Shown here one piece after another: positions 27,995 to 39,806 of a DNA stretch of 64,000 nucleotides. The DNA lies in assembly GCF_001625215.2 (NCBI RefSeq), contig NC_030381.2, forward strand, positions 49,189,214 to 49,253,213. The letters are read 5' to 3'. Under the pieces are notes generated by a model. That model searched no databases, had not been told where the DNA came from, and saw only the letters and a list, made by a program, of their open reading frames with translations. Numbering within the stretch: the first letter of the stretch is position 1; every line of letters starts with the position of its first letter. Both the position numbers and the translations under genes were made by a program. Source of the DNA: Daucus carota subsp. sativus. Its lineage: Eukaryota > Streptophyta > Magnoliopsida > Apiales > Apiaceae.

Positions 27995-28393
27995 TTAGTA
28001 GCCTTCTCGGTCATTCCAATTTTTAGTATCTGTAGCAGCAAATTCTACCTCTTGGTGTTTTGCAATTAGTTTATTTATATAATCATCTCCTGATTCTCTC
28101 AGTGCAATGTAACTCCTACTAGCAAGATTGATTATGTCCACAGTCCTCAAATTATCAGCACAACTTGTGAGGCGAGCAACCAACTGAGATTTAATACAGA
28201 AGCTGCATTCACCAGAAGTTGACAATCCTCTGCTAAAAATTCTTCTCGAGACTCTGGTTTCATCGCATGGTAATGCAGGACGAGAAATGAGAAATTTTCA
28301 TTAGAAGATGTCATTTCAGTGATTGGAAATCTTTTCTTTCTATTGAAACTATCCCGGTCTAAAACAATTCCTTTTGTTTCTCCTACTGGATTC
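27995..28393 (-). pseudogene. unidentified broken coding fragment (two overlapping frames)
   Basis: Two protein-like frames abut with a one-frame shift. The first, after a splice acceptor at 28394, reads NPVGETKGIVLDRDSF and then a helical block containing REEFLAEDCQLLVNAAS. The second takes over near 28180 with LVARLTSCADNLRTVDIINL and runs to a stop at 27995. Both have amino-acid make-up of an ordered helical protein, and neither alone looks complete. It lies just downstream of the BPS1-like gene on the same strand but does not join it. I do not recognise the family. It could also be part of a real gene whose other exons I cannot find, or a sequencing error. Confidence 0.4.
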
Positions 28394-28590
28394 CTGTGTG
28401 AATAAATTTATTTTCAAATCTTTACATTAACTGCTTTCAAGAAAGGATAAAACGATTGTGAAACACTTGTATATAATTAAGCAAGAAAGATAGCTGCAAC
28501 TAGAAGAAGTCCGAAAACTACACCATATCTATTACTTACCGCCTATCTAATTGGCTGTGTTACTAGTTTAATTCTTATCAATGTCACTAC

Positions 28591-29804
28591 CTATTGACTA
28601 CACATGTCTAGAAGCTTTTTCCTCCCTTCAATTATCTCATCAAAGAAATCATCAATCTGCACAATAAAGTTCTCAGCTCCGCGTTGCAAAACCTCAAAGC
28701 AACTTTTCAAGTTCTTGGCCATGTCATTGATATCATCAACTCTAATGTCTTTGTAGATATCCATATTTCTCCTCAACTTAATTTCCACCTCTTTTAAGGT
28801 GTTATTCGCCCTCAAGAATTCATAAAGAAGCATGTCAGATCCTTGACCTCGACGTTCATCAATTGCAGATTTCAATCTTTTGTGCAGTTTTGATGCAGAA
28901 ACCATAAAATCTGAACCAGAATCCCCGTGGCCATGAGCATTCCCTTCTTCAGTAGAAAAACTAGTTTCAGGGCAAAAATATAATAGTCCACTCAGTAATA
29001 TCATAACAAGCAATGAGTTAACATTTCTCATCGCATACAGAACTCCCTCGAAACCATGCAAAGCATTGAACTTTGGGTCTATCGATACACTTTTATAAAA
29101 TCTCAATGATAATTGTCGGATTCTGACATACATTAGCACCCTATTACCCTGCACGAGAAGGCTAGCGGTGCTTTGACATTCCGCAATTGCTTGAAAAACC
29201 TATAAAGATCACAAAACAAGAGCATTAGTAAAGGCACTGAGTGCTACAAAACATATACTCCCCCGTCCCACACTACAAGTTTGTTTTAGAAGAAATTTTT
29301 GTCCCATAATACTTGTCTGTGAACTGGCAATATTCCAAAATTAATACTTTCATAATATGCGTAATTTTTCAAAAGAGACTTGTACTGTGAGACGATAATT
29401 ACAGGGTCTGTGGAGTACACAAAAACATCCGGGTATTATAATCAACAAACCTGGCGTGAAAGTTGATAATTTAAATAATGCCGATCATGAAGAGTGGTGG
29501 CAATATTTGGACCCCTTGTGTAAAAAGTTTCCATGCGAGAGAGAGCTGATTTAACAACACGACAAACAACCCAAAGCCTGGAGGTTTCGTCCATGTACTC
29601 ATTAAGCCATTTTCCGCCTCGCGGAAGGTGAAGTTGTTGAACTAAGATGCATAGTTGGGAATGAAAAGATTGGAGACAAGAGAGAACATGTTGAAGAAAC
29701 TCAACAGACATGAAGTTCTGTGAGGCAAAAGAGTTGTCAAGATTGTCGAGGCCTTGAGCGAGGAAGTTGTAGAAACCATTGACATGGGTATTAGAATGAA
29801 ACAT
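28591..29804 (-). CDS. BYPASS1 (BPS1)-like protein
   Basis: Two exons (29804-29451 and 29199-28591) join in phase 0 to 320 residues. The order of blocks (N-terminal SVEFLQHVLSCLQSFHSQL, then LNEYMDETSRLW and VKSALSRMETFY, then NRVLMYVRIRQLSLRFY, a hydrophobic segment VNSLLVMILLSGLLYF near residue 190, and a C-terminal coiled-coil region ending EIIEGRKKLLDMCSQ) fits the plant BPS1/UPF0496 group. BPS1 in Arabidopsis stops roots from making a mobile growth-arrest signal; the biochemical role of the family is unknown. The longer open frame upstream of 29804 has no ATG, so MFHSNTHVNG is the start. A short MITE remnant lies in the intron. Confidence 0.78.
29256..29417. mobile_element. short Stowaway-like MITE in the BPS1-like intron
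   Basis: Begins TACTCCCCCGTCCCACACTA and ends near GTCTGTGGAGTA. The ends are degenerate inverted repeats, about 160 bases. Confidence 0.55.
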
Positions 29805-31103
29805 CGTACGGGAAAGAGAACAAAACAAGAAGAAAAGATTCAAAGAGGGGGAGAAAAGGTTGTTTTTCTATGATTTTTGTGTGTATTCTTTGTGAATGTA
29901 AGCGAGATCAATGGAGTATTTGAAATCGCAGAGAGAAAGGGCCAGGATCTATAGAGTCTTTCATAGACGACGAAAATCTTTGAATCCTAATCTATATCGA
30001 GTCCTGCTACTAATTAACAAATCAGATATTCGGTTTCCATGAAAATTTATTTCCATTCCGATTTGATCGAACCAAGCTTATTTATAAATTATTATTTTAT
30101 TTAATTAAACTTTGATCCGTTATAATTAATATTATCAATTATTATAAAATAATTAGTGCTATTCTAGAAATTCAAATTTTAGGCTTTAGCGTCGTAAACT
30201 TGTTTTCTTTTATATTTTATTTTATTCTTGTACAATTATAATTAAATTTTATAATAATTCTCATAAATGATATTCATTATTACTTACGTAATTATGTATA
30301 TTTAATTAAATTTATCAAATTATCTACTTTCACATTAATATCATCAATTATAATATAAAAATAAAATTGACAAATCAACAATATAATACTCCCTCCGTCC
30401 CATCCATTTCTTTACACTTTCCTTTTGGGGGTGTCCCACTCAATTCTTTACATTTCAAAACTTACCAAAAATAGTCGATGGGTCCCACCACTTCTTCACT
30501 TTTCTTTCCTTTTCACACTACTTTTACTCCACTATCTTCTTTTTATATATTAAAAATCAATGGATCCCACCACTTCATCCACTTTTCTTTCTCTTTTCCA
30601 CTACTTTATACATATTTATTAACCTCCGTGCCCAACTCATTCGATAAGAAATGGGAGGGACGGAGGGATTATCATTTAAATATAAATTTTGATATCCAAT
30701 TTAATATCTCCACTGTTACCCACGTACGATGAATTTTCTTAAGAATAAAAGATACTAATTAACGCGTTTATAAGTTTAGTGAAATAAATAATTTAAAATA
30801 ATAATATTTTTTTATTTACTCTATTCTCATCTCCGAAATATTATAATTTCTATATATATATATATATTGCAAAATAAATAATTAATAAAGATAACATGCT
30901 ATTTTTGTTAATATGTTATCTACTATACTATATGTTTACAAAAATAATAATTTCTTAACAAATAAAATATCAAATTAATCCAGATATTTGGTTTTATAAA
31001 AAAATAAGTATCCAGAATTCCTAAAAAAATTCTATCATTCTTATAACGAAGAGTCGAAGACTGTGATAGCAATTAGCAGGAGAGGAGAGTAAATAAGAGA
31101 AAA
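29805..31103. other. divergent intergenic region, BPS1-like and DTD promoters
   Basis: The two genes diverge across 1.3 kb. It is very AT-rich (many ATTAAA and TAATAA tracts) and is interrupted by a Stowaway-like MITE at 30387-30671. A TA microsatellite lies at about 30853-30868. Promoter elements could not be assigned with confidence. Confidence 0.5.
30387..30671. mobile_element. Stowaway-like MITE with both ends
   Basis: TACTCCCTCCGTCCCATCCA on the left and GGGAGGGACGGAGGGATTA on the right form the inverted ends, flanked by TA. The interior is diagnostic (GTGTCCCACTC, TGGGTCCCACCAC, CTCCGTGCCCAACTC). Confidence 0.88.
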
Positions 31104-33845
31104 ATGAGGGCCGTGGTTCAGCGAGTAGCCTCAGCTAGCGTGGAGGTAAACAAGTGATGATTATGTTTTTCTTGATATTTTTCTTTATATATTTGGTGTT
31201 CATCTTCGCAATTGCAGGTAGAAGGCCGCACTGTATCAGCAATTGGGCCTGGCCTGCTCGTTCTCGTCGGCCTTCACGACTCCGACGTTGACTCCGATGC
31301 TGACTTTATGTATTCTTTCCTCTTTTATTCTATCATTCTTTTTTTTCTATCATATAATCGAGTGATTTGTTGATTTAATTTTATTTACAGATGTCGCAAA
31401 GTGTTAAACATGAGATTGTTCCCAAATGACACTACTGGAAAATCCTGGGATCGAAATGTTTGTGCCAAACTACCAGCATTTTTAGTTTTATTTGTTTAGA
31501 TAAATTTAAACAAATAAATAAGTGATTTTGTTTGGTGCATTGCCAGGTTATGCAATTGAATTATGAAGTTCTTTTAGGTGTGTGAATTCTATTTTTAGTA
31601 TATTTGTGAATGGACTTGCGAAATTTGCTTTTTTCTGGAAATGTGGGATGAGGAGTTGGGACTAGGGAGAATGAGTTGTTTGGTTCGAAGAGTTGAGGAT
31701 TGTTTCTGTTGTGCAGTTAGTCAGTTTACATTGTATGGGATAATGAAGGGAAACAAGCCGGATTTTCACGTGGCAATGTCTCCTGATAGAGCGAGACCTT
31801 TTTATAATTCTGTGGTTGAAAGGTTTGGGAAAGCTTACAGAACTGATGCAGTTAAAGGTACTGACTTTGGTTTCCTTGTTATTAATGTTTGTTTAAGACT
31901 TTAAGTAGAGTGTGAGTTCTGATTTTTTGTAGTTTGATTAATGACACCTTCTTTGTGGTATTACAAGTTGAATGGTAGTTTGTATGTTTAGGCAAGAAAA
32001 AAAGTATAGGGAGTGTTTTGGAAGTTAGAGGTTTGATAAAAAAAAAATAGGTGATTGTAGCAAATTAGAGATTTGATAAAAATTAGATAATTTGAGGCAT
32101 CATAGGTTTGAACAAATGAATCCTCTAATATTAGTGTTTGGTAGTTAGTGTTTTGAAATAGTGGTTTGGACTCAATCTGCTTATTTTGAAAAAGCTATTA
32201 AGAGGAGCCTTTTCAGTTAAAGAATTATTATGTGGCAATTACCGGTTAGTTGTGAGTGGAATAAATTAGATGTTTTGACTAGCTCATTGATTAGGTGTTT
32301 TGAACGAAATTGTTTGATAAATAGTTGTTGAATTAGCTTTTTGTTCTTTAAGTAGACACATGACAGTCCTTTAATGAAAAATCTCCTCCAAAGAGCATTT
32401 TCTAAATCAGGTTATTGAGTCCAAATCGCTATATCGATCCGCTAACTACCAAACAGCAATGTTAGATGATTCACCTGCTCAAACAGTCAAACCTCTAATT
32501 TGATCCAAACCTCTAACTTCCAAACACGACCTTCATTTACTTGGAGCATGTTTATATTCTACTTTCATTGGAAAATGTTGATAGGCATGATACATTTGTT
32601 CAAAGAGCCCAGAGTTTAACAAGATAAAAGAGTAGTTCTAGTATTTGATTCAAGAGGTGCGCAGGGCGCTAGTAATTTGAGTCATCAACTGCAGTCTGCA
32701 GTACCTTAAGCTGGCGGTCGTATGGAACTGAGACTTTGAAATATAAGTCTGTTTTAGCTTCTGAATTTGTTATATTAAGTGAATTTATAACTCTAACGTG
32801 ATCACAAGTGTACTTGATGGGAAAAAATGGGGTTATACTTCTTATACTGGAATCCAGTTTCAGAGTAGAGGATAGTGAATATGTTATACGGGTATAGCTA
32901 AACAGCGTAAGATAAGAGGTTAGATGAAACAAAATGTCTGTGTTATGTGTAATTTTTTAACAGTAGTGGTGGAAGATGTTGCATGGTCATTCCTGGAGCA
33001 TAAACCTACAATGATATAGTTAAGAGGGTCATGTTTCCAGAACAGGATTATATAGTGACCAACAGGTGAGAACATTAAGTTTTCGTAATTTACCTACATA
33101 AAGGACATGATAGCACAAGAATGCTTTTGTGACTATTTACATACAAAATAATACAAATTTTATTTTGTTCCCTTACAATGTGTTTTGTTTAACCTAAAGG
33201 GGCATAATTGTATAACTCTTACTCGTAAGAAAATTACCTGGACCTGAATTGGGTGTCCAGTTTACTAAGCGATCAGGCATTTCTTATTCAAAGCTATGAT
33301 AAAGGGTCAAGTATCCTTACATTTAGGCCTTGACTAAGTGTCAATGTCATGTCATAAAGCTCATGTTAAATGTATTATATTAAACTTGGCAAAGTGTGTC
33401 TGATCTATCGTAAAACATTATTCTAGATTTAGGCGGGATGCTTTACTCAAATTACATCATGCATGTATGTAAACGCTTAACGTTGTACTAATCCTATTTC
33501 ATTTTCACTCACTATATGTCGCAGATGGTATATTTGGAGCAATGATGAAGGTGAGGTTTTTGATTTATGTTCTTTGGTATCTGCCATGTCACCATTATCT
33601 TGTCGAGAAAAGGTTAAGGAAGTATTAACTGTCGTTTTACTGAAAGTGAAGGTCAACCTGGTCAATGATGGCCCCGTAACAATGCATCTTGATTCATCTC
33701 AATCGCCCAAGTGAGTTCTAGTTGCCTCAGTAGACTTCGTCTAACCTTTAGCACTACAAATATTCACATATCAGATTTTGCAAACCTTCATCACTTCAGG
33801 AATGGTAATAATGAAGCAGCAGGAGCATCACAAGAGTCAAGTTAG
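31104..33845 (+). CDS. DTD: D-aminoacyl-tRNA deacylase (DTD)
   Basis: Eight exons (31104-31145, 31218-31309, 31391-31457, 31547-31577, 31717-31857, 33525-33550, 33652-33710, 33800-33845) join in phase to 167 residues. DTD removes D-amino acids (and Gly mischarged on tRNA-Ala) from tRNA in the cytosol. The N-terminus MRAVVQRVASASVEV, the VSQFTLYG block with the SQxT motif (79-82), and NDGPVTM with the Gly-cisPro pair (140-141) are the family's chiral-selection signatures. The last ~20 residues are a short polar plant tail. Exon 6 is only 26 bases. Intron 5 is 1.67 kb and holds a foldback element. Confidence 0.96.
32009..32532. mobile_element. ~520-bp foldback MITE in DTD intron 5
   Basis: The ends GTGTTTTGGAAGTTAGAGG and AACCTCTAACTTCCAAACAC are inverted repeats. 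Inner segments are also inverted copies (AACTGACTACCAAA-type and GGACTCAAT / ATTGAGTCC blocks), so the element is a long imperfect hairpin. Superfamily unclear; the ends recall hAT or Mutator MITEs. Confidence 0.75.
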
Positions 33846-34148
33846 CCTAAACCAAGGGATACTGCTTTTTCCAACCCAGAGGTACAAGCAAAATTGCAAT
33901 GCGCATATCTGATGGCTAACTTTTTGTCAGAAAAACATTAATTTTGTTATATCAACACAGCATTGTTGTCTTGTGGTAAATGGAAGGTCCTTTATCGATC
34001 CAAGTTGATAGTATATTACAGTTTTAATATATTTGCCTTTTTCATTAAAGGATCTGCATTCAAATTTGTGTAAAGAACTTCTATTCTAGCATCCTTATGA
34101 TTAGCAGTTAATGTCATTTGGTGGCAGAGGTGTGCTTCTGAATCCGTA
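33846..34148. other. DTD 3' UTR and flank
   Basis: Follows the DTD stop. No gene is seen before the hAT-type element at 34149. Confidence 0.5.
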
Positions 34149-34632
34149 TAGGGCTGTTAACGAAACGAATTCGAAACGAATATCTTAATTTTCATATATG
34201 TATTCGGCTTAAATACATATATTCGGATGTGTATTCATTTATTATCCGAATAATTATTTGTTTTCGTATTCGGATTCGGTTAGATTCACGAATTATTCGT
34301 ATTCGTATAAGGTACTCATTTATAACAAAATGGAACTAAATAACTGAAGTGCTAGCCTGTGACAAAAGTTATAAACTCTCGTATTTCACCAATTCAAACA
34401 AACTATAAAGTACTAATTATACTGACTACAATCATCCAATTCAAAGAAAATAAAACTCAAATTACAACAAAAATGTAAAGTTTAATACGCCTTAATTAAT
34501 TCCGAGATCATACAACAGAACTTCCACTGGCTCAACCTTTTAGTATATGGACTGGGCTGGTTTAATTTAATATCTGGTCCCAAAATAATCCATAATCCTA
34601 TTAAATATATGATATTTTTCTATATTATATAA

Positions 34633-34676
<44 letters not shown>

Positions 34677-34845
34677 TAATTTCTGAATAATTAAGCGAAT
34701 AGCGAATATGAATATTTATCTATTCGAATTTGTATTTGTTAATGAACCGAATATTTTTTAAGATTTGAATTTGTATTTGTATTTGTTAATAAACGAATTC
34801 GAATACCGAATATTTCATTAAATATTCATTTCGTTAACAGCCCTT
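34149..34845. mobile_element. hAT-type MITE, family A copy 1 (697 bp)
   Basis: The ends TAGGGCTGTTAACGAAACGA and TTTCGTTAACAGCCCTT form inverted repeats of about 18 bases, flanked by the direct repeat ATCCGTA (34142-34148 and 34846-34852). Sub-terminal regions are full of CGAAT/ATTCG units. The centre has a (TA)n run at about 34637-34671. There is no transposase frame. It is almost identical to the element at 41585-42298. Confidence 0.9.
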
Positions 34846-35159
34846 ATCCGTATACCTGGTGTTTGAACCATATCCACATTTTTTCTGGATCATATTTCGA
34901 GTTGATTTCACATGGACCAGGTTCAACGGCATACATATAACTATTAATAATCCACAAATGCAGATCTAGGAAGAAAATCTAAAGAAAATATCTCAAGATA
35001 ATTATTTTTAAGTTCAGACCAAATCCTATGGGAAATAATAAGATCAAAAAAGGTAGGACGTTAAAATAGCTGCAGATCTGTGAAGGACCAGCAGCTTTCA
35101 TCAGGCTGTAATGTAATGCCAAAAATAAACGCTTCCACATAACATCTATAATATATTGC

Positions 35160-35290
35160 AGCTGAAAATAAACATCGAAGTGATTGAAGAAATTTACAGC
35201 TGCAGGATAAACATCGAAGTGATTGAAGAAAACGATTAAAGCAACACACGGTTGGTATAGGTATGAAGAAATATACAGCTGCAGGACAAA
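35160..35290. repeat. short tandem repeats beside the tRNA gene
   Basis: The unit AAACATCGAAGTGATTGAAG occurs twice, about 39 bases apart, and the associated TACAGCTGCAGGA block occurs at about 35195 and 35274. Confidence 0.8.
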
Positions 35291-35292
35291 AA
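35288..35292 (-). terminator. RNA polymerase III terminator of tRNA-Glu
   Basis: On the minus strand five T residues lie one base after the tRNA 3' end, a minimal pol III stop. Confidence 0.75.
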
Positions 35293-35293
35293 T

Positions 35294-35365
35294 TCCGTTG
35301 CCGGGACTTGAACCCGGGTCTCTCGGGTGAGAGCCGAGTATCCTGACCAACTAGACTACAACGGA
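35294..35365 (-). tRNA. tRNA-Glu (anticodon CTC)
   Basis: The 72-base minus-strand sequence folds as a cloverleaf. The acceptor arm TCCGTTG pairs with CAACGGA, the anticodon stem CTCGG/CCGAG encloses the loop CTCTCAC with anticodon CTC, and the T arm is CCGGG-TTCAAGT-CCCGG. It has no intron. The internal A box (TAGTCTAGTTGG) and B box (GGTTCAAGTCC) are intact and a T5 terminator follows, so the gene looks functional. Confidence 0.96.
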
Positions 35366-35496
35366 TGATGTTACATTTGCATCAATAGTTTTTTTATATC
35401 AACTGCACTGGAAAGTAACACAGCACTTTTTATATAATTTAATCTTTGCCAGCTATCATTCAGTGGTTACTTTATTCACACTCCAGTATTAACTAC

Positions 35497-35733
35497 TACC
35501 TCCATCCCAAATTAGATGGCCCCGTTGACTTTGGGCACGTAACTTTAGGTGCATTGACCGTCTACTTCCAAAATTTATTTTTTTATTTTTTTTTTGTAAA
35601 TAAAAATTTCATATTTAAATATTTATTTACAAAAATAAAATTTTAAAAATAAGTCATGTAGCTATGCGGTCAATGAACCTTAAACTGTGTGCCCAAAATC
35701 AACGGGGCCATCTAATTTGGGATGGAGGGAGTA
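35497..35733. mobile_element. foldback Stowaway-like MITE with ~45-bp terminal repeats
   Basis: The left end reads TACCTCCATCCCAAATTAGA and continues through TGGCCCCGTTGACTTTGGGC. The right end is its near-perfect complement, with about three differences over 45 bases. The centre is also a dyad around ATATTTAAATAT. The element is 237 bases and flanked by TA. Confidence 0.9.
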
Positions 35734-35958
35734 TTAAGGATATGAAATTATCGATATACTATTAACTTATTTGGTCAGCAGTAATAAAGAAAAATGATTG
35801 CATTTAAGAGATTAATACAAGAAGTTGCTTACCCAGCCACATTGCTAACTTAAACTCCTCATGATAAGTTATTTTCAATATGTCTGCCGAACAAAAATTT
35901 GTTCTTCTCAATAAGTACAACTTCATTAAGATATTAAACTTTTTAAGGAGATAAAAAT

Positions 35959-36242
35959 TACTCCTTCCGTCCCGGTCATTTGTATACAAATGGCTGGGAC
36001 ACGGAGACCAAGAAAAAATGTATAAAATCAGTAAAGTTAGGTGAAAAATGAGTATAGTAGTGAGACCCATTTATATTTAATAATAGATTTGATATAGTGG
36101 AGGAAAGTAGTGGGTGTAACAGTGTTTATATTATTATAGAATGGAGATAGTGGAAGAAAGTAGTTGGTGTAATGTTATTTTATATTATAAAAGTTTATTA
36201 TTTTTGGTAACTGTATACAAATGAATGGGACGGAGAGAGTAG
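35959..36242. mobile_element. Stowaway-like MITE
   Basis: Ends TACTCCTTCCGTCCCGGTCA and ATGGGACGGAGAGAGTA. The interior is in the same order as the 12.4 kb copy (GGACACGGAGACCAAG, TGAGACCCATTTATA, TGTAACAGTGTT). Confidence 0.88.
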
Positions 36243-36261
36243 TAATATATATAAGTACTTA

Positions 36262-36690
36262 GAGCATCTTCAACGACGTTGTTTATAATCGTTGGCTAAA
36301 TTGGACCAGACATTATGTAAAATTTGCTGAATCTGTAACACATTGTGCTTCAATGGTATTGGCTATATTGATTGGCTATAATTTAAAAATAGTATGTTAT
36401 TAATATTTAAATTGTTATAAATAGAATATATCAGTTTAACATGGTAATAAATAATATGTAATCAACGGGAAGAAGGATAATAAATTGCGGAATATGACGT
36501 GAAATTCGCTACAGATCTATAGCGGATCGACAAATATAGTCATCCATAGGTGGATGGTTATAATTATACACAAGAGCTTGTTGTGGTTGGAGTTACATTT
36601 TTTGAGAACATTGGTTATAAAATTTAATTTTGGAAAGTCACCTAGATTTTTAGCTAAGGGTTTGGGAGGGTCGGAGATGCTGTTGGATAT
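36262..36690. mobile_element. PIF/Harbinger-like MITE, TTGGCTAAATTGG family copy 1
   Basis: It starts GAGCATCTTCAACGACGTTG after TTA and ends near CGGAGATGCTG. The interior (TAATCGTTGGCTAAATTGGAC, GGTTGGAGTTACATTTTTTGAG) is shared with the 58.27 kb copy. Confidence 0.7.
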
Positions 36691-38043
36691 CCATTAGTCT
36701 TGGCCTCTTGGGGAAGTTGCTCATGCTCAATTGATACTCTGCTGGAGCCTGGAGTAGAGTTCAAGTATGATAGTTGCAATATATTATTCGCGCTATTTTA
36801 TAAAAAATTAATATATGTGTTAAATTTTTTTTGTGTTATATTTCTTATGTGTTTGTATACAATCCATAAACTCATCCACGATTTAAACACCTATTCAAAA
36901 ACTCAAAAATACGGATAAACCCACATGATCATCATTGTTTAAAATTTGCACTTCTTGCTGTATTCAATGACAAGGATGAGAACTTTCGAAAGTCCAATAT
37001 TTGCACCATTATCTCTTCAACTCCAACGCAAAGTGTAGTAGCGTAAATATAAAAATGTAATGCAGTGTAAAATGGAAGTAAAAACTATGCACAAAGTTAA
37101 ACGAGAAAGAAAATGGAGGTAGGAAGAAACAGGGTCAAAATGACGAAGCACTAACTTTTTAGTTTTTATTACGAGACATTCAGAAAAACAAAAAAATAAA
37201 ACATTCAGAAAAGTGGAGATGGAGTACGAATGAATAAAAGCAGGCCACGCCATGCTACGTACTATTATGAGTGGCGTATCTGCGCTTAACGTGCACCATT
37301 TGCACGCATTTTGAGCCTCTCGTAAAGTATAGTTCTATAACGTATTTTTAATTTTATTTTTTTATAATAAAAGTTTAAACTCCAAATTTTTTTTCAGAAT
37401 TTTTTCTTAAAAAAAATACATAAGATAAGCATATTTTATAAAATTCTTAAAATACGTGTCAAAAAGTAACGTAAAGAATTTGGTGGGACGGAATCGGTGC
37501 GAAAGTTGGAGTACATTTGTACACGTATGGCTATTAATTCCTAAAGATCAAAGTGAGCGTGCAGGATGTACAGGATAACAAGAAGGATTTTAGATTCGTT
37601 ATGAGAACCATACGACTCCATGTACGTCAAGATTCTTTAGTCACTCTATATCGTTCAACATTCACTCATTTATTCTACCTCCATGCCGAATTAACATCAA
37701 TATTTCACTGATTCTGAGGACTCTGTTTCGCATCTCAGAATGTGATTTCTCTATCGAACACAGTCAGAGAACTTCAGAGACTACGACAAAATTAAACTTC
37801 AACTCGGAGATCGGGAAAATAAGAATCAAACAAGTCACTAGAAAAAAGCACCCGTACACCGAATTATTATTGATGGACTTTGCAAAACTCCTTTGTTCTG
37901 TCGAATACGAGAAAAGATACTTCTTCCGTTCCTCTCATTTCTTTACAGTTTTTATACATGCATACTCCGCAACTGCTTGGCTGTTACACTTATATGATTC
38001 CAGTTTTCAATATAAATCACGTTTTATTGTTAAACGAATTGAG
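36691..38043. other. repeat-derived intergenic DNA
   Basis: No gene was recognised. A degenerate Stowaway-like piece lies at about 37320-37500 (TATAGTTCTATAACGTATTTT through GGTGGGACGGAAT). Downstream of about 37.7 kb is the 3' flank of the first GDSL gene. Confidence 0.4.
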
Positions 38044-39806
38044 CTACTGTTTCCCCTGGAGGATGAGATCTATTGTGGGGGCGAGAGCTTCAAACAAAAG
38101 AGAATATGTTCTTTCAGTTGGATGCAGAGAATCAAAGAACACATGATCAGAAACATTAGGGCACAGTCTCGATCTTCGATTGCAGAAAATCGATACTTCC
38201 AGAATTCCAGTTCCACAACAACTAGTGTCAGCCTTATCAAAACCTGCGTAAATAATTAACCAACCAATTTATTTAATCTATATATTGTGCCTGCGTATTT
38301 TAAACGTGCTTGTTCATATATTAACCTACCAAATTTTTTAGGATCTTGGAAAATATCCATATACGATTCATATAGGCTGACGTAATAAATCTGAGAGTCG
38401 ACTCTTTCCATTTCCTTACATTTTTGTTTAGCAATCTGATTAAAACCTTGTGCAGCATCAGATATTCTGGTAACGCATTGGCGTTCAAGAAACCCGTTGA
38501 TAGGATTTGATTTCAAGGTTATAACCAGGGGAAAGCACCCAAGCGGAGGTAGTCCCATCATCACTATATTACCAGCTCCGAGGTCCAGCAAATCCTGCAA
38601 TGTCGGAAACAGGAAAATAGTTTTAATGCTATATTTTTACTCACGGAAAGAAAATATTAACTATGCGGTCAACGCATCTAAAGGTGCATGTCAGAGATCA
38701 AACGTCAATTATTAGAAAACAGAGGTAGTACTAGATATCATTCCGTAACAGGTTTAAGATTCTGACCTGCAGAAAATGTTGAAGCTGTTGCATTAGTAAG
38801 TGGTAATATCTAGGAAGAGAGTAGCTTAATCTTCGAATTCCCGAGACCCAAAAATAATTGAATAAAAAATCGTTTGAACCTGCGCTAATAACATAGACAG
38901 CATTTTTTATCAGGGCTTCAGTTCTTTCTTTCCCGATTTGGGTTTCAATTCTTGATTTGTACTCTCTAAAGTGGTCAATTTGTTTTGGCATTGAGATTAC
39001 ACCACCCTGCAGATTAGTTTACAAACCAAAATTACCAACGTACCAGACAATAGAACCTCGAGCAATATAAAAGACGGGTCTTTCTAGTGAGCACACATTA
39101 ACAACTGCTTTTTATATAGGTGAGAGATTTATTATTGATGGAGATTTTTGTGCGTGCAAGAGGACCATCATTAATAATATATAAGACCGTTGCCAATAGA
39201 TATCAACCACCTATCTAAAATGTGAATATTAGATTGTGCTCATCTGCACACACTAGAAAATCGGATAAAAGAGAGGCATGCCATATATTTCAAGGAATAC
39301 GAACAGTTAATGTCGGGGTAAGAGGGTCGTATCCAGAGCCAGCAGACGCGAAACTAACACCAGTGAGCAGCTCTTCCATACTGAGGTTTCGGTCCAAATA
39401 TGGTGGCACGTAGTCTTTGATACCAGCATACGATGCTACACCCAAAAATTCGTCACATCAAATATCAATCTCAATATTATCCGCAAATGCACGTAAAATT
39501 AACAACAATACACTATTCTGGCTATAAGTAAAGAAGTGGATTACCAGCGTAATCAGTGACAAGGCGGCCATTGGTAAATCTTCCAGTAGGAATTTGATTT
39601 TCGAAATCGATGCCATATGGCGGGAAGTTGGCCTTTGATATAGTTCGGATGTAGTTATTGTTTCCTGGATCAACAAAAGAATCTCCAAATGCAAAAATGG
39701 CTAAATTACCTGAATTAGTCCTTAAGGTTTGTTTTTGAGCCAATGCCAGCAAAATGAGCTGAAACTGAATCACGAAACGGAGAAAGTTTACGCAAGGACC
39801 TCCCAT
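38044..39806 (-). CDS. GDSL esterase/lipase A (At5g45950/At5g45960-like)
   Basis: Five exons (39806-39545, 39435-39305, 39006-38767, 38594-38330, 38243-38044) join in phase to 365 residues. These are secreted SGNH hydrolases acting on ester bonds in lipids or cell-wall components; the substrate is unknown. A hydrophobic N-terminus (FVIQFQLILLALA) should be a signal peptide. Block I is FAFGDSFVDPGNNN with catalytic Ser43, block [12 protein letters not shown], block III AGSNDFLFNY, and block V FFDSLHPTERTY with Asp337 and His340. All four SGNH blocks and catalytic residues are present, so the gene looks intact. It is the downstream member of a tandem pair with the gene ending at 42872. Confidence 0.95.
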
